Below the pieces are notes generated by a model that searched no databases, was not told where the DNA came from, and saw nothing but the letters and a program-made list of their open reading frames with translations. This document shows, piece by piece, positions 1 through 6,034 of a stretch of 6,273 bases of DNA (position 1 is its first letter; the number at the start of each line of letters is the position of its first letter). The stretch covers positions 1 through 6,273 of the forward strand of contig RFWS01000063.1 of NCBI GenBank assembly GCA_009921985.1, given 5' to 3'. The stretch is from a bacterium (GTDB lineage: Bacteria; Verrucomicrobiota; Verrucomicrobiia; Methylacidiphilales; Verrucolacustridaceae). A program made the translations under genes and the position numbers.

Positions 1-265
1 ACAATCCATAGATCGCCGTGTCCGTGAGGTCCAACTGGCTGAAGCCGTACCGGGCCAGTTCGCGGGGCAGAATGACGGCAGGCTCATCCGACATGGATAG
101 TTTCCCCAGCTGATATTTGATCTGAATTTCCCACAAACTGATCTGGCTGTAGAAAACCTCCGTCTTGGGATCCGCCAGTTCCCGCCGAACAGAAGCCGGC
201 ACGGAATCCTCCTGCCCCATCAGGTAAAGCAGCGGCGCGGTGTCCAGCAGGTAAGTTCCAGCCAT
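1..265 (-). CDS. PIN-domain toxin, VapC-like (partial, C-terminus beyond window)
   Basis: This is the toxin half of a type II toxin-antitoxin pair. PIN-domain toxins are Mg2+-dependent RNases that usually cut tRNA or rRNA when released from their antitoxin. The ATG is at 265-263, and 88 residues are visible before the window edge out of a usual 125-135. Residues 5-15 (YLLDTAPLLYL) form the first PIN strand with the first catalytic acid, D8. Residues 40-55 (SQISLWEIQIKYQLGK) are the second PIN motif with E46. This SLWEI-IK form is typical of the PIN subfamily that pairs with Phd/YefM-type antitoxins. The C-terminal acidic residues, usually in an HRDPFDR-like motif, would lie outside the window, so catalytic completeness cannot be judged. 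The start lies 7 bp after the antitoxin stop. A GGTGGAG element in the end of the antitoxin gene lies about 12 nt upstream of it, which suggests translational coupling. The usual His after LLDT is replaced by Ala (LLDTAPLL). Confidence 0.9.
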   Translation of the reverse strand, partial: MAGTYLLDTAPLLYLMGQEDSVPASVRRELADPKTEVFYSQISLWEIQIKYQLGKLSMSDEPAVILPRELARYGFSQLDLTDTAIYGL

Positions 266-272
266 GGCTTTC

Positions 273-509
273 TTAATCTCCACCAAACATTTTTTGGATT
301 TCACCATCCGCCTCAAAAAAATCAGGCCCCAGCTTAAAAATCCCTTTCGACAAACCAAAAACCCTGGGCGCCGACCCCTTGCGGTCCAAGGGCCTGATTT
401 CGGCGAAAGGTTTGTTTCTTTCACAGAGAACCACTGTTTCGCCCGCCTTTACCATCCTAGCGTATTTGGAAAGCTTTGCTTTTGCCTCATTTATGTTGAT
501 TTGCACCAT
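273..509 (-). CDS. Phd/YefM-family antitoxin
   Basis: This 78-residue protein is the antitoxin partner of the PIN toxin downstream. It is expected to bind and inhibit the toxin and to repress its own operon. The N-terminus (VQININEAKAKLSKY, residues 2-16) is the characteristic Phd/YefM opening, followed by VKAGETVVLCERNKPFAEIRP (residues 20-40), the conserved beta-strand core of the DNA-binding domain. The C-terminal part (FGLSKGIFKLGPDFFEADGE, residues 51-70, then IQKMFGGD) resembles the toxin-neutralising tails of this family. Length and gene order (antitoxin first) are normal. The ATG is chosen because the family motif starts at residue 2. I see no Shine-Dalgarno sequence before it, and the predicted -10 box is only about 6 bp upstream, so the mRNA may start at or near the ATG. 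The last codons carry the GGTGGAG element that probably serves the toxin start. Confidence 0.93.
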   Translation of the reverse strand: MVQININEAKAKLSKYARMVKAGETVVLCERNKPFAEIRPLDRKGSAPRVFGLSKGIFKLGPDFFEADGEIQKMFGGD

Positions 510-515
510 GGTAGT

Positions 516-544
516 CTAATAGGTCATGTTTAAGGTCAAGTCAA
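516..544 (-). promoter_or_regulatory. sigma70-like promoter of the toxin-antitoxin operon
   Basis: Read on the minus strand, TTGACT (544-539) and TATTAG (521-516) are separated by exactly 17 bp. The -35 matches the consensus in 5 of 6 bases and the -10 in 4 of 6. It is the best promoter-like pair I found in the window. Transcription would be expected to start around 509, which is the A of the antitoxin ATG, giving a leaderless message. The assignment rests on consensus match and position only. Confidence 0.55.
521..538. promoter_or_regulatory. candidate operator: AGGTCA direct repeat inside the TA promoter
   Basis: AGGTCA occurs at 521-526 and again at 533-538, separated by 6 bp, so the copies are 12 bp apart centre to centre and lie on one DNA face. 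Both sit in the spacer between the -10 and -35 elements. TA antitoxins normally repress their own operon by binding short repeats overlapping the promoter, so this is a reasonable operator candidate. Phd/YefM operators are more often palindromic, which lowers confidence. Confidence 0.3.
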
Positions 545-740
545 TATTTTTACATAATGCCATCATTTCCATGTACTTAGCCCAAACTTATCCAACATCA
601 CCGAGTTTTGCTATTTTGCCAAAACACCACGTTCTTGCAATCGCCTATTCAAGCCCGCCGTTTTGCCCCGGAGAAACTCCTTCAGAAATTTAACCCAGAC
701 CACCGTTCCCAAAAATGGTAACCCGGCTAAACTAAGACCA
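545..740. other. divergent intergenic region between the TA operon and lhgO
   Basis: AT-rich stretch with no convincing gene. It contains a short inverted repeat, GTTTTG (605-610) and CAAAAC (620-625), around a 9-nt loop; this could be a regulator site or chance. For lhgO a weak promoter pair can be proposed, TTCCCA (706-711), 16 bp, TAAACT (728-733), ending 7 bp before the GTG start. A 6-codon mini-ORF (715-735) ends just before the lhgO start. An in-frame TTG at 663 would extend lhgO by 26 residues, but that extension does not look like the protein family. Confidence 0.4.
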
Positions 741-1940
741 GTGATTTACAACTTCATCGTTGTTGGGGGCGGAATCGTGGGGCTGGCAACTGCGCTACGG
801 ATCCTAGGGGCATGGCCGGGGGCGAAACTTCTACTCCTAGAAAAAGAAAGGACGCTCGGCTGGCACCAGACGGGGCACAACAGCGGGGTGCTGCATGCAG
901 GCCTCTATTACAAACCGGGATCGCTCAAGGCGAAGCTGGCGGTGGAAGGACTCCGGCAGATGGTCGATTTTTGCCAACAGCACAATGTTGCGCATAAGCA
1001 GTGCGGTAAGGTTGTGGTGGCCACGGATAAGGAGGAGCTGCCGAGGCTGGAGAAGCTTTTGGAGCGGGGCACAGCCAACGGCTTAAAGGGGCTTCGTAAG
1101 CTTGGCCTTGAACAGATCCGGGAAATCGAACCCCATGCGGCTGGTCTGGCGGCAATTCATGTCCCAGAGGAAGGAATTGTGGATTACGGGGCGGTGGTTC
1201 AGGCGATGGCCAAGGAAATTCGAAGGTTGGGTGGCGAAATTAGAACGGAAGAGCCAGTGGAAAGCTTAAAAGGGGCAAGCGGAATTTGGAGAATTCTAAC
1301 CCCCAAGGATGCATATGAGGCGAACCAGGTCGTCGCTTGTGCGGGGCTGTACTCCGACCGGATGGTTTCGAAGTCAGGAATGAAGCCATCCGCCAAGATC
1401 ATGCCGTTTCGGGGTGAGTACTACATGATCCGCAAAGAAAGGCAGTCGCTGGTCAGGAATCTAATTTACCCAGTACCCGACCCTCAATTCCCTTTCCTCG
1501 GAGTGCACTTCACGCGGATGATCCAGGGTGGCGTGGAAGCGGGACCCAACGCGGTTCTGGCTATGGCACGGGAGGGTTACTCTTGGAGCAATATCAACCT
1601 GCGGGATTTGGCAGAAAGCCTCTCTTTTCTGGGCCTATGGAGGTTCATGCTTAAATACCCCTCCATCTGCAGTTACGAGATCTGGCGATCGATCAGCCGC
1701 AAGGAGTTTTGCCGTTCCCTGCGGAAATTGGTCCCGGAGATCCAGGAGGACGACCTGGAGCCCGGCTCCGCCGGCGTTCGCGCCCAGGCGATGTCATCGG
1801 ACGGAGCACTGGTGGAGGATTTCTCTTTTGTGGAAGGTCCGGGGATTCTGCATGTCATCAATGCGCCCAGCCCGGCGGCCACGGCGAGTTTGGCGATAGG
1901 AACCGAAATCACTCGTCGTTTGAAAATTTTCGATCGTTGA
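741..1940 (+). CDS. lhgO: L-2-hydroxyglutarate oxidase/dehydrogenase (FAD-dependent, LhgO/YgaF-like)
   Basis: This enzyme oxidises L-2-hydroxyglutarate, a side product of central metabolism, to 2-oxoglutarate. In Escherichia coli LhgO the electrons pass from FAD to the membrane quinone pool. From the GTG at 741 the protein has 399 residues. The N-terminus YNFIVVGGGIVGLATAL (residues 3-19) is the Rossmann dinucleotide-binding motif, with GGGIVG at 9-14. Family signatures follow in order: WHQTGHNSGVLHAGLYY (41-57), PFRGEYY (222-228), LIYPVPDP and FLGVHFTR (241-259), GPNAVLA (268-274), AGVRAQ (344-349), and the FAD-binding C-terminal NAPSPAATASLAIG (374-387). All are intact. GTG 741 is preferred over the in-frame TTG at 663 because the family starts two or three residues before the Rossmann strand and the extra 26 residues are non-descript. 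No clear Shine-Dalgarno sequence precedes the GTG. The gene stands alone, divergent from the TA operon and convergent with the minus-strand protease region. Confidence 0.92.
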   Translation: MIYNFIVVGGGIVGLATALRILGAWPGAKLLLLEKERTLGWHQTGHNSGVLHAGLYYKPGSLKAKLAVEGLRQMVDFCQQHNVAHKQCGKVVVATDKEELPRLEKLLERGTANGLKGLRKLGLEQIREIEPHAAGLAAIHVPEEGIVDYGAVVQAMAKEIRRLGGEIRTEEPVESLKGASGIWRILTPKDAYEANQVVACAGLYSDRMVSKSGMKPSAKIMPFRGEYYMIRKERQSLVRNLIYPVPDPQFPFLGVHFTRMIQGGVEAGPNAVLAMAREGYSWSNINLRDLAESLSFLGLWRFMLKYPSICSYEIWRSISRKEFCRSLRKLVPEIQEDDLEPGSAGVRAQAMSSDGALVEDFSFVEGPGILHVINAPSPAATASLAIGTEITRRLKIFDR

Positions 1941-1984
1941 TGCCCCTCCCCGGACTTTCCTTGCGGGAAAAGCCCGGGGAGGCA
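1941..1984. terminator. strong hairpin between convergent genes, candidate bidirectional terminator
   Basis: The hairpin starts at the base after the lhgO stop codon. The arm TGCCCCTCCCCGGACTTTCC (1941-1960) pairs with GGGAAAAGCCCGGGGAGGCA (1965-1984) around the loop TTGC. There are about 16 pairs, with a few bulges and one A/C mismatch. It is the strongest GC-rich stem seen in the window and lies between lhgO (+) and the minus-strand genes ending at 2000 or 2198. Neither strand has a clear T-run directly after the stem, so a classical intrinsic terminator is uncertain; it may instead protect 3' ends. Confidence 0.5.
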
Positions 1985-1999
1985 GCGATCCGAGGGTGG

Positions 2000-2185
2000 T
2001 CAGCAGGACCGAAGCTGCAGAAACGGCGGAAGTTCGGAGGCGATCACCAGAATTTCCCGGCTTACCCGCTCTCCGAGCCAATCTTTCCATTCCCGAGCCC
2101 AGCCTTCCCGTAACACGGACAGGTCAGCCCCTTCCCCGCTGCAGTCCGGCCAATGATTGTTCTGTTTCCTTTTTTGTTTTTTCAT
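2000..2185 (-). CDS. hypothetical 61-residue protein, possibly coupled to the protease gene
   Basis: I do not recognise this ORF. It starts 12 bp after the protease stop. TAAGGGG, which includes the protease stop codon, lies 8 nt before its ATG and is the best Shine-Dalgarno-like sequence near any start in this window. The product begins with a lysine-rich stretch (MKKQKRKQ), followed by a tryptophan-rich amphipathic segment (WAREWKDWL, about residues 29-37) and a hydrophobic end (ILVIASELPPFLQL). It has no cleavable signal peptide. Codons after the first ten mostly end in G or C, as in the neighbours. It ends 15 bp before the 1941-1984 hairpin on the same strand, which fits an operon end. 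It may be a real small gene, or a remnant of a longer one. Without homologues the call stays weak. Confidence 0.4.
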   Translation of the reverse strand: MKKQKRKQNNHWPDCSGEGADLSVLREGWAREWKDWLGERVSREILVIASELPPFLQLRSC

Positions 2186-2197
2186 AAATCATGCCCC

Positions 2198-4966
2198 TTA
2201 ACGCACCGGTGTCGGCGCACTCCAGGATCCCGTCCTCCCGGCCCTATCGACGGCGCGAACGGCCGCAGTCAAACCGGTGACCCCCCGGAAAGAGCCCACC
2301 GTCCGGGCGCTGGTACCGGTAACCTGTCCCGCCGCATAGACCGTGCCGTTTTTGGACAAGACCACATCATAAGCCACCGCATCGGGAACCGATCTCCAGC
2401 TGATATTCACCCGGCCGAACGAATCAAACAAAGCGGTTACACCCGAGGGAATCCCCAGAGATGGCAGAACCTGGAAGGTTCCGCCGAGCTGGATGGTTCC
2501 GGTCGCCCCGTTGTACCCATCGACCGCGATACGGTAAGTGGTGCCAGCAACCACCGCAACGCCCACCCGACTGCTCTGAATCCGGCCAGGAACCTCGTCA
2601 TCATTGGAAGCCAGATGGCTAAGCGCATTCACACTGTTGCCGGTGTAGACAGCCAAAGTGGTGTCGTAATTGGAGCCAGCCGTGGACAGGGTCAAAAGCC
2701 CCGTAGCCGGCGCTGTCCAATTCCACCAAACGGATCTCCGTCCAGAGACGCCGGCATGGTTCGGCTCTCCCCCCTCGCTGGTGGCATTCGCATTGGAGCC
2801 GGCAGCTTGAAAGCTGCTACCGGTCAGCGCCCCGGCTGCCAAAAAGTTGTCATTGGAGGGTCCGACCGGAGTTGTTTGACAGGTCAAGGTGATGTCTCCC
2901 GAAGCCCCCAGCTTGCCATCGACCGCAATGCGGTAAGATGTTCCCTGCCGCACCTGGAAAAGAACGGCACTGTCCGTTTGTCCCCCTGCGGCATTGTCGT
3001 TGGCAATCACAGGAGTCAGGCCAGCGACCTGGTCCCCGGTGTAAACCGCCAAGACCGTGTCAAAGGATGATCCGGAGGTGCGCAGGTTGCAGGACCCAGA
3101 AACGGGAGCTGTCCATACCCACCAAACCGACTTGGAGGGTGCGTTCCCCGCGTGGGCGGGTTCCCCCACCTCAGCTGTTCCGTTCAGATTTTGCCCAGTC
3201 ATGGTCCACGAGGAGGACCCGGCCGCGATGGCCGAGGCAAAAGCATCGTTCACAGGAGGGGTGGGCGGCTGGGGCGCGGGAGCAGATCCCTGAAGCGCCC
3301 GAGCCAAATTTAGACGCCCTCCCGATGCCACTCGCCCCCGCAGTGACGAAACCGGATCGGTGGCTGAAAGCAGACGGCGGATCAGGCCGCTGTAACTCTC
3401 CGCAGGGAACTGGGCAGCCAAAACCGCCAAGGCCCCGGCCACGTGCGGGGTGGCCATGGACGTTCCGCTGTAGGAGGCGTAGGCAGAATCACTGGAATTC
3501 ACCGTGGAAAGAATCCCCTGCCCAGGTGCCCCCAAATCGACCGTCGCAGTCCCATAGTTGGAAAAGGACGCCATGGAATCGGTGCTGGTCGTCGCCGCCA
3601 CCGAAACGATGTTGTCGGAAGAGTAACAAGAGGGGTAGTTGGGGGATTGGTCGGTATTGCGGCTCTCATTGCCGGCGGCGGCCACAAAGAGAATGCCGGC
3701 CGCACGGGCCCTTTCGATTGCCGACAAAAGGCTGGCGCTGGAACCTCCGCCCCCCCAGCTATTGCTCATAATTTTGGCTCCGTTGCTGCGGGCATAGTCA
3801 ATGCACCGAATCGCGTCACTGGTTGCGCCGCTTCCCGAGGCGGAAAGAAACTTGCAGGCCATCAGCTTGACCCCCCAGGCAACCCCGACAACACCTACAC
3901 CGTTATTCCCGACGGCCCCGATGGTGCCGGCACAGTGGGATCCGTGCCCCTGGTCATCATTGGGATCACCGTCGTTGTTATAGGCATCCAGGCCAAACAC
4001 GTCGTCTACCAGTCCGTTGCCGTCGTCATCGCGCCGGTTGCCAGCGATTTCCCTCGGGTTCCGCCACATATTGGCCGCCAAATCCTGGTGGGTGTACCGG
4101 ATTCCCGTATCGATGACTGCAACCACCACTCCATCAGCCCGCGAGCGAATCTCCCATGCCTCGGGAGCATCCATGTCCACATCGTTGGCCTGATGCAATC
4201 CCCAGAGAGAGCCGTCCCGGAATCTGGGATCATTCGGAACAAGATCCGCCTGGACGATGAAATCCGGCTCTGCCACCAAAACTGCCGCATCGTCCAGAGT
4301 GGCTTCCAGTGCCTTGGGAAGCGCCTCCGCCGAGGACGAGCTGAGGTGCAGCCGATACAGCGGAACTTCCGGAGTGATTCTTTCCAAAGAGATCGCGTCG
4401 GAACCCAGGCTCGCCAGAACGGCGGCAGGGTCCTCTCCTTCCGCCAGGGTCACCAGGAGATGGTCTGCCACCATCTCTTCCCGAGTCAGGACACGGCCGG
4501 AAGCTGTATCCATAACCTCTTCAGTCCGAATCATCGAATATTTAAAATCCGTCTCCAAGATCCGAACCCGCGTAACCTGATCATGCCCCGGCCCCGGCAC
4601 CTCGACCGATTCCTTTATCCGCGCACCCGGGAACCGTTTGAGTTCCTCGCTGGAAGGACGCTCCATGGGAGAGGGACTGGCGGGAACCACCCGACTGACC
4701 TCCCGGACGGCGGTGGGAATGTTTTCGATCTTGGGCTGGTCCCCAAGACCCTCCTGCTGGGTGGCCTGTTTTCCGGCAGATCGGTGTTCGGTAAGCCCCC
4801 CCTTGTTCCTCCCAAAGGAGTCGGGCAAGGAAGAATAGATGAATCCCGCCGCAAAGAAGGCGGCGGCCAGGATCACCGTGGTGGCGAGTGCGCCGAGTCT
4901 GCTGCGGGACGCAGGATTATGGTTTTCCGGGTTTTCTTTCGAGTTCGATTGGCTTGGCTTGTTCAT
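2198..4966 (-). CDS. subtilisin-family (S8) serine protease with C-terminal beta-sandwich repeats
   Basis: Secreted or membrane-anchored endopeptidase of 922 residues. Residues 1-23 are polar with arginines at 21 and 23, followed by a hydrophobic segment (about 24-46) that acts as signal peptide or signal anchor. A linker leads to a propeptide-like region (about 165-242, ending EPDFIVQADLVPNDP). The catalytic domain spans about 245-560, with D286 (VAVIDTG), H341 (GHGSHCAG), oxyanion N433 (AAAGNE) and S503 (GTSMATPHVAG); the triad is complete. An Asp-rich segment DDDGNGLVDD (313-322) looks like a calcium site. A proline-rich linker (about 561-571) leads to two similar repeats (572-697 and 703-830) and an Fn3-like domain (about 838-922). 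There is no PEP-CTERM or LPXTG signal. The Cys after the catalytic His region (HGSHCAG) matches the thiol-containing proteinase K/thermitase type. No Shine-Dalgarno sequence is visible before the ATG. The gene is downstream of a terminated glycosyltransferase gene, so it is probably transcribed from its own promoter. Confidence 0.96.
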   Translation of the reverse strand: MNKPSQSNSKENPENHNPASRSRLGALATTVILAAAFFAAGFIYSSLPDSFGRNKGGLTEHRSAGKQATQQEGLGDQPKIENIPTAVREVSRVVPASPSPMERPSSEELKRFPGARIKESVEVPGPGHDQVTRVRILETDFKYSMIRTEEVMDTASGRVLTREEMVADHLLVTLAEGEDPAAVLASLGSDAISLERITPEVPLYRLHLSSSSAEALPKALEATLDDAAVLVAEPDFIVQADLVPNDPRFRDGSLWGLHQANDVDMDAPEAWEIRSRADGVVVAVIDTGIRYTHQDLAANMWRNPREIAGNRRDDDGNGLVDDVFGLDAYNNDGDPNDDQGHGSHCAGTIGAVGNNGVGVVGVAWGVKLMACKFLSASGSGATSDAIRCIDYARSNGAKIMSNSWGGGGSSASLLSAIERARAAGILFVAAAGNESRNTDQSPNYPSCYSSDNIVSVAATTSTDSMASFSNYGTATVDLGAPGQGILSTVNSSDSAYASYSGTSMATPHVAGALAVLAAQFPAESYSGLIRRLLSATDPVSSLRGRVASGGRLNLARALQGSAPAPQPPTPPVNDAFASAIAAGSSSWTMTGQNLNGTAEVGEPAHAGNAPSKSVWWVWTAPVSGSCNLRTSGSSFDTVLAVYTGDQVAGLTPVIANDNAAGGQTDSAVLFQVRQGTSYRIAVDGKLGASGDITLTCQTTPVGPSNDNFLAAGALTGSSFQAAGSNANATSEGGEPNHAGVSGRRSVWWNWTAPATGLLTLSTAGSNYDTTLAVYTGNSVNALSHLASNDDEVPGRIQSSRVGVAVVAGTTYRIAVDGYNGATGTIQLGGTFQVLPSLGIPSGVTALFDSFGRVNISWRSVPDAVAYDVVLSKNGTVYAAGQVTGTSARTVGSFRGVTGLTAAVRAVDRAGRTGSWSAPTPVR
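2477..3253 (-). repeat. two tandem ~125-residue domain repeats within the protease
   Basis: Residues 572-697 and 703-830 of the protease are homologous. Both run NDAF/NDNF, then GEPAHAG/GEPNHAG, SVWWVWTAPVSG/SVWWNWTAPATG, SSFDTVLAVYTG/SNYDTTLAVYTG, NDNA/NDDE, and TSYRIAVDG/TTYRIAVDG. The DNA copies are clearly diverged, so this is an old domain duplication. Such repeats are common in predicted extracellular proteins of Verrucomicrobiota and probably bind polymers or cell surfaces, though that role is inferred. Confidence 0.85.
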
Positions 4967-5075
4967 GGATCATGGGTAGAGCCAAAAAACCGACCCCGCA
5001 AAGTGCGTTTTAAGATATGTGATAAACCGTTGATGGAGGGGATGATCGGCTTGTTTTAGGGATAAACGGCAGGCT

Positions 5076-5102
5076 AAAAATACGCTGCGGCTTCGCAGCG
5101 TA
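5076..5102 (-). terminator. intrinsic terminator of the glycosyltransferase gene
   Basis: On the minus strand the stem TACGCTGCG / CGCAGCGTA (9 perfect pairs, loop AAGC) is followed directly by TTTTT and then AGCC. It begins 15 bp after the glycosyltransferase stop at 5118. This is a textbook Rho-independent terminator and separates the glycosyltransferase transcript from the protease gene further along the same strand. Confidence 0.88.
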
Positions 5103-5117
5103 GGAAAAATAGAAATT

Positions 5118-5909
5118 TTACGGCTTTTGGGGAGATACCCGTTTAGCCAATTTGGCCTCCAACAGGCGGGTGTGCCGGACGAGGGTGGAGTAAAAGGTGG
5201 AGGCGGCGATGTAGAACCCCGGATAGCCGTCGAGGAAACCGAGCCGAAGAAAATACGCACGGAAGAATCGCCAGAAGGCCCGAAAGGCCGTCTCCGCCGG
5301 ATGCCAGCGGGCGCCTTTCTTTAAGCGGGATTCGAGATAGAGATCCGAAAAGTAATTGATCTTGGAGACGTAGCTGGAGATGGAAGGGTTCGAGTAGTGA
5401 AGAATGTCCCCGTTTAGGGTGCCGATCCGGCCATTAACCTCCAGTCGGTCATGGGGATCTATCCCCCCCCATTTCGCTTTGCCGGCTTTCCATAGCCGGG
5501 TCTGCCAATCGGGATACCAGTCGCCATGCCGGACCCAGTGACCGAGGAACAAGGAGCAACGGGCCATCCGGAAAGCATCGGGCGCGTTCACCTGAACCGA
5601 GAACATGAAACGGGCGATCGAATCGCGTAGCCTGGCAGAAATCTCCTCGTCGGAATCCAGACCCAAGATCCACGGTTGGTTGGCCTTGCCGGCGGCGGAG
5701 TTCTTCTGGGCGATGTGCTCTTTCCAAGGCTCGCGAAACACCTTAGCCCCAAGCTTTTCGGCAATCTTGTCGGTCCCATCAGTGACATCATCATTGACCA
5801 CTACGATCTGTTCGGCCGTCCAGCCCTGAACGCTTTCCAGCGCCCGCCCGATCCGCCCGGCGTCCGGCCCGGAAATCATGGCGACGGAGATTGGAAGCGG
5901 GGTGTTCAC
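5118..5909 (-). CDS. family 2 glycosyltransferase, LPS-core (WaaE/KdtX-like) type
   Basis: A 263-residue GT-A fold enzyme that probably transfers a sugar from a nucleotide-sugar donor to a lipopolysaccharide core or similar envelope glycan on the cytoplasmic face of the membrane. The GTG start at 5909 is needed to include the first strand, PISVAMI (residues 6-12). Visible motifs are GRIGRALESVQGW (18-30), IVVVNDDVTDGTDKIAEKLGAKVF (35-58), AQKNSAA (67-73), the metal-binding LDSDEE (84-89), HGDWYPDWQTRLW (128-140), WGGIDPHDRLE (147-157) and GDILHYS (167-173). The C-terminal amphipathic segment AYFLRLGFLDGYPGF (218-232) is typical of this group and suggests membrane association. The usual TKNE after strand 1 is replaced by SGPDAGRI. 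The substrate cannot be read from sequence. A run of eight G in the codons for W147-G149 is a potential slippage site. A terminator follows the gene; no Shine-Dalgarno sequence is visible before it. Confidence 0.93.
   Translation of the reverse strand: MNTPLPISVAMISGPDAGRIGRALESVQGWTAEQIVVVNDDVTDGTDKIAEKLGAKVFREPWKEHIAQKNSAAGKANQPWILGLDSDEEISARLRDSIARFMFSVQVNAPDAFRMARCSLFLGHWVRHGDWYPDWQTRLWKAGKAKWGGIDPHDRLEVNGRIGTLNGDILHYSNPSISSYVSKINYFSDLYLESRLKKGARWHPAETAFRAFWRFFRAYFLRLGFLDGYPGFYIAASTFYSTLVRHTRLLEAKLAKRVSPQKP
5463..5470 (-). repeat. G8 homopolymer tract inside the glycosyltransferase gene
   Basis: The coding strand has eight consecutive G in TGG GGG GGG ATA (W147, G148, G149, I150). Loss of one G gives TGG GGG GGA TAG, an immediate stop after residue 149. 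Gain of one G gives W-G-G-D-R-S-P-stop, ending at residue 153. Either slip therefore removes the conserved DPHDRLE motif and the C-terminal 110 residues. The tract itself is certain; whether it varies in the population is not known. Confidence 0.95.
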
Positions 5910-5917
5910 GAACCCAT

Positions 5918-5923
5918 ATTATG
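5918..5923 (-). promoter_or_regulatory. candidate -10 box of the glycosyltransferase gene
   Basis: CATAAT on the minus strand matches TATAAT in 5 of 6 bases and lies 8 bp before the GTG start, predicting a transcript with almost no leader. No recognisable -35 hexamer lies 16-18 bp further up. That position is occupied by the GATGAA microsatellite. Confidence 0.25.
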
Positions 5924-5931
5924 AGGTTTGA

Positions 5932-5963
5932 GATGAAGATGAAGATTAAGATGAAGGGGGGGG
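5932..5963. repeat. GATGAA hexanucleotide microsatellite followed by a G8 run
   Basis: Four hexamer units lie in tandem, GATGAA, GATGAA, GATTAA, GATGAA (5932-5955), followed directly by eight G (5956-5963). The block is 23-54 bp upstream of the glycosyltransferase start and overlaps where its -35 region would be. Such simple repeats change length by slippage and could alter promoter strength, but the number of units is small. Confidence 0.9.
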
Positions 5964-6034
5964 CATAAAAGTGGCAAGAGGCCAAGTTTATCGGCTCGCA
6001 AGTGGACAGGGCTTTATTTATGTTTTCGGTTCAG

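Noticed and set aside
715..735. mini-ORF just before lhgO as a leader peptide
   Set aside because: Six codons with no ribosome-binding site, no codon bias and no attenuator structure; expected by chance.
663..740. TTG start extending lhgO by 26 residues
   Set aside because: The extension has no family similarity and no ribosome-binding site. The Rossmann strand begins three residues after the GTG at 741, as in relatives.
2153..3070. 305-codon open frame on the plus strand
   Set aside because: It is antisense to the protease repeats, and its low-complexity translation (Arg, Pro, Gly, Ser) is typical of an antisense shadow.
3750..3756. G7 tracts in the protease gene as phase-variation sites (also 4796-4802)
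   Set aside because: They fall in Gly-Gly codons, one in the conserved SWGG motif, and are shorter than tracts known to slip often. They also show that G runs are not rare here, which tempers the G8 claim.
3443..5059. 538-codon open frame on the plus strand
   Set aside because: It lies antisense to the protease gene, whose catalytic motifs and domains are all intact. Its translation has no recognisable domain and is a compositional shadow of GC-ending codons.
5021..5069. GATAAAC sequences at 5022-5027 and 5061-5067 as a protease operator
   Set aside because: Two short AT-rich matches about 40 bp apart, with no convincing promoter pair near them.
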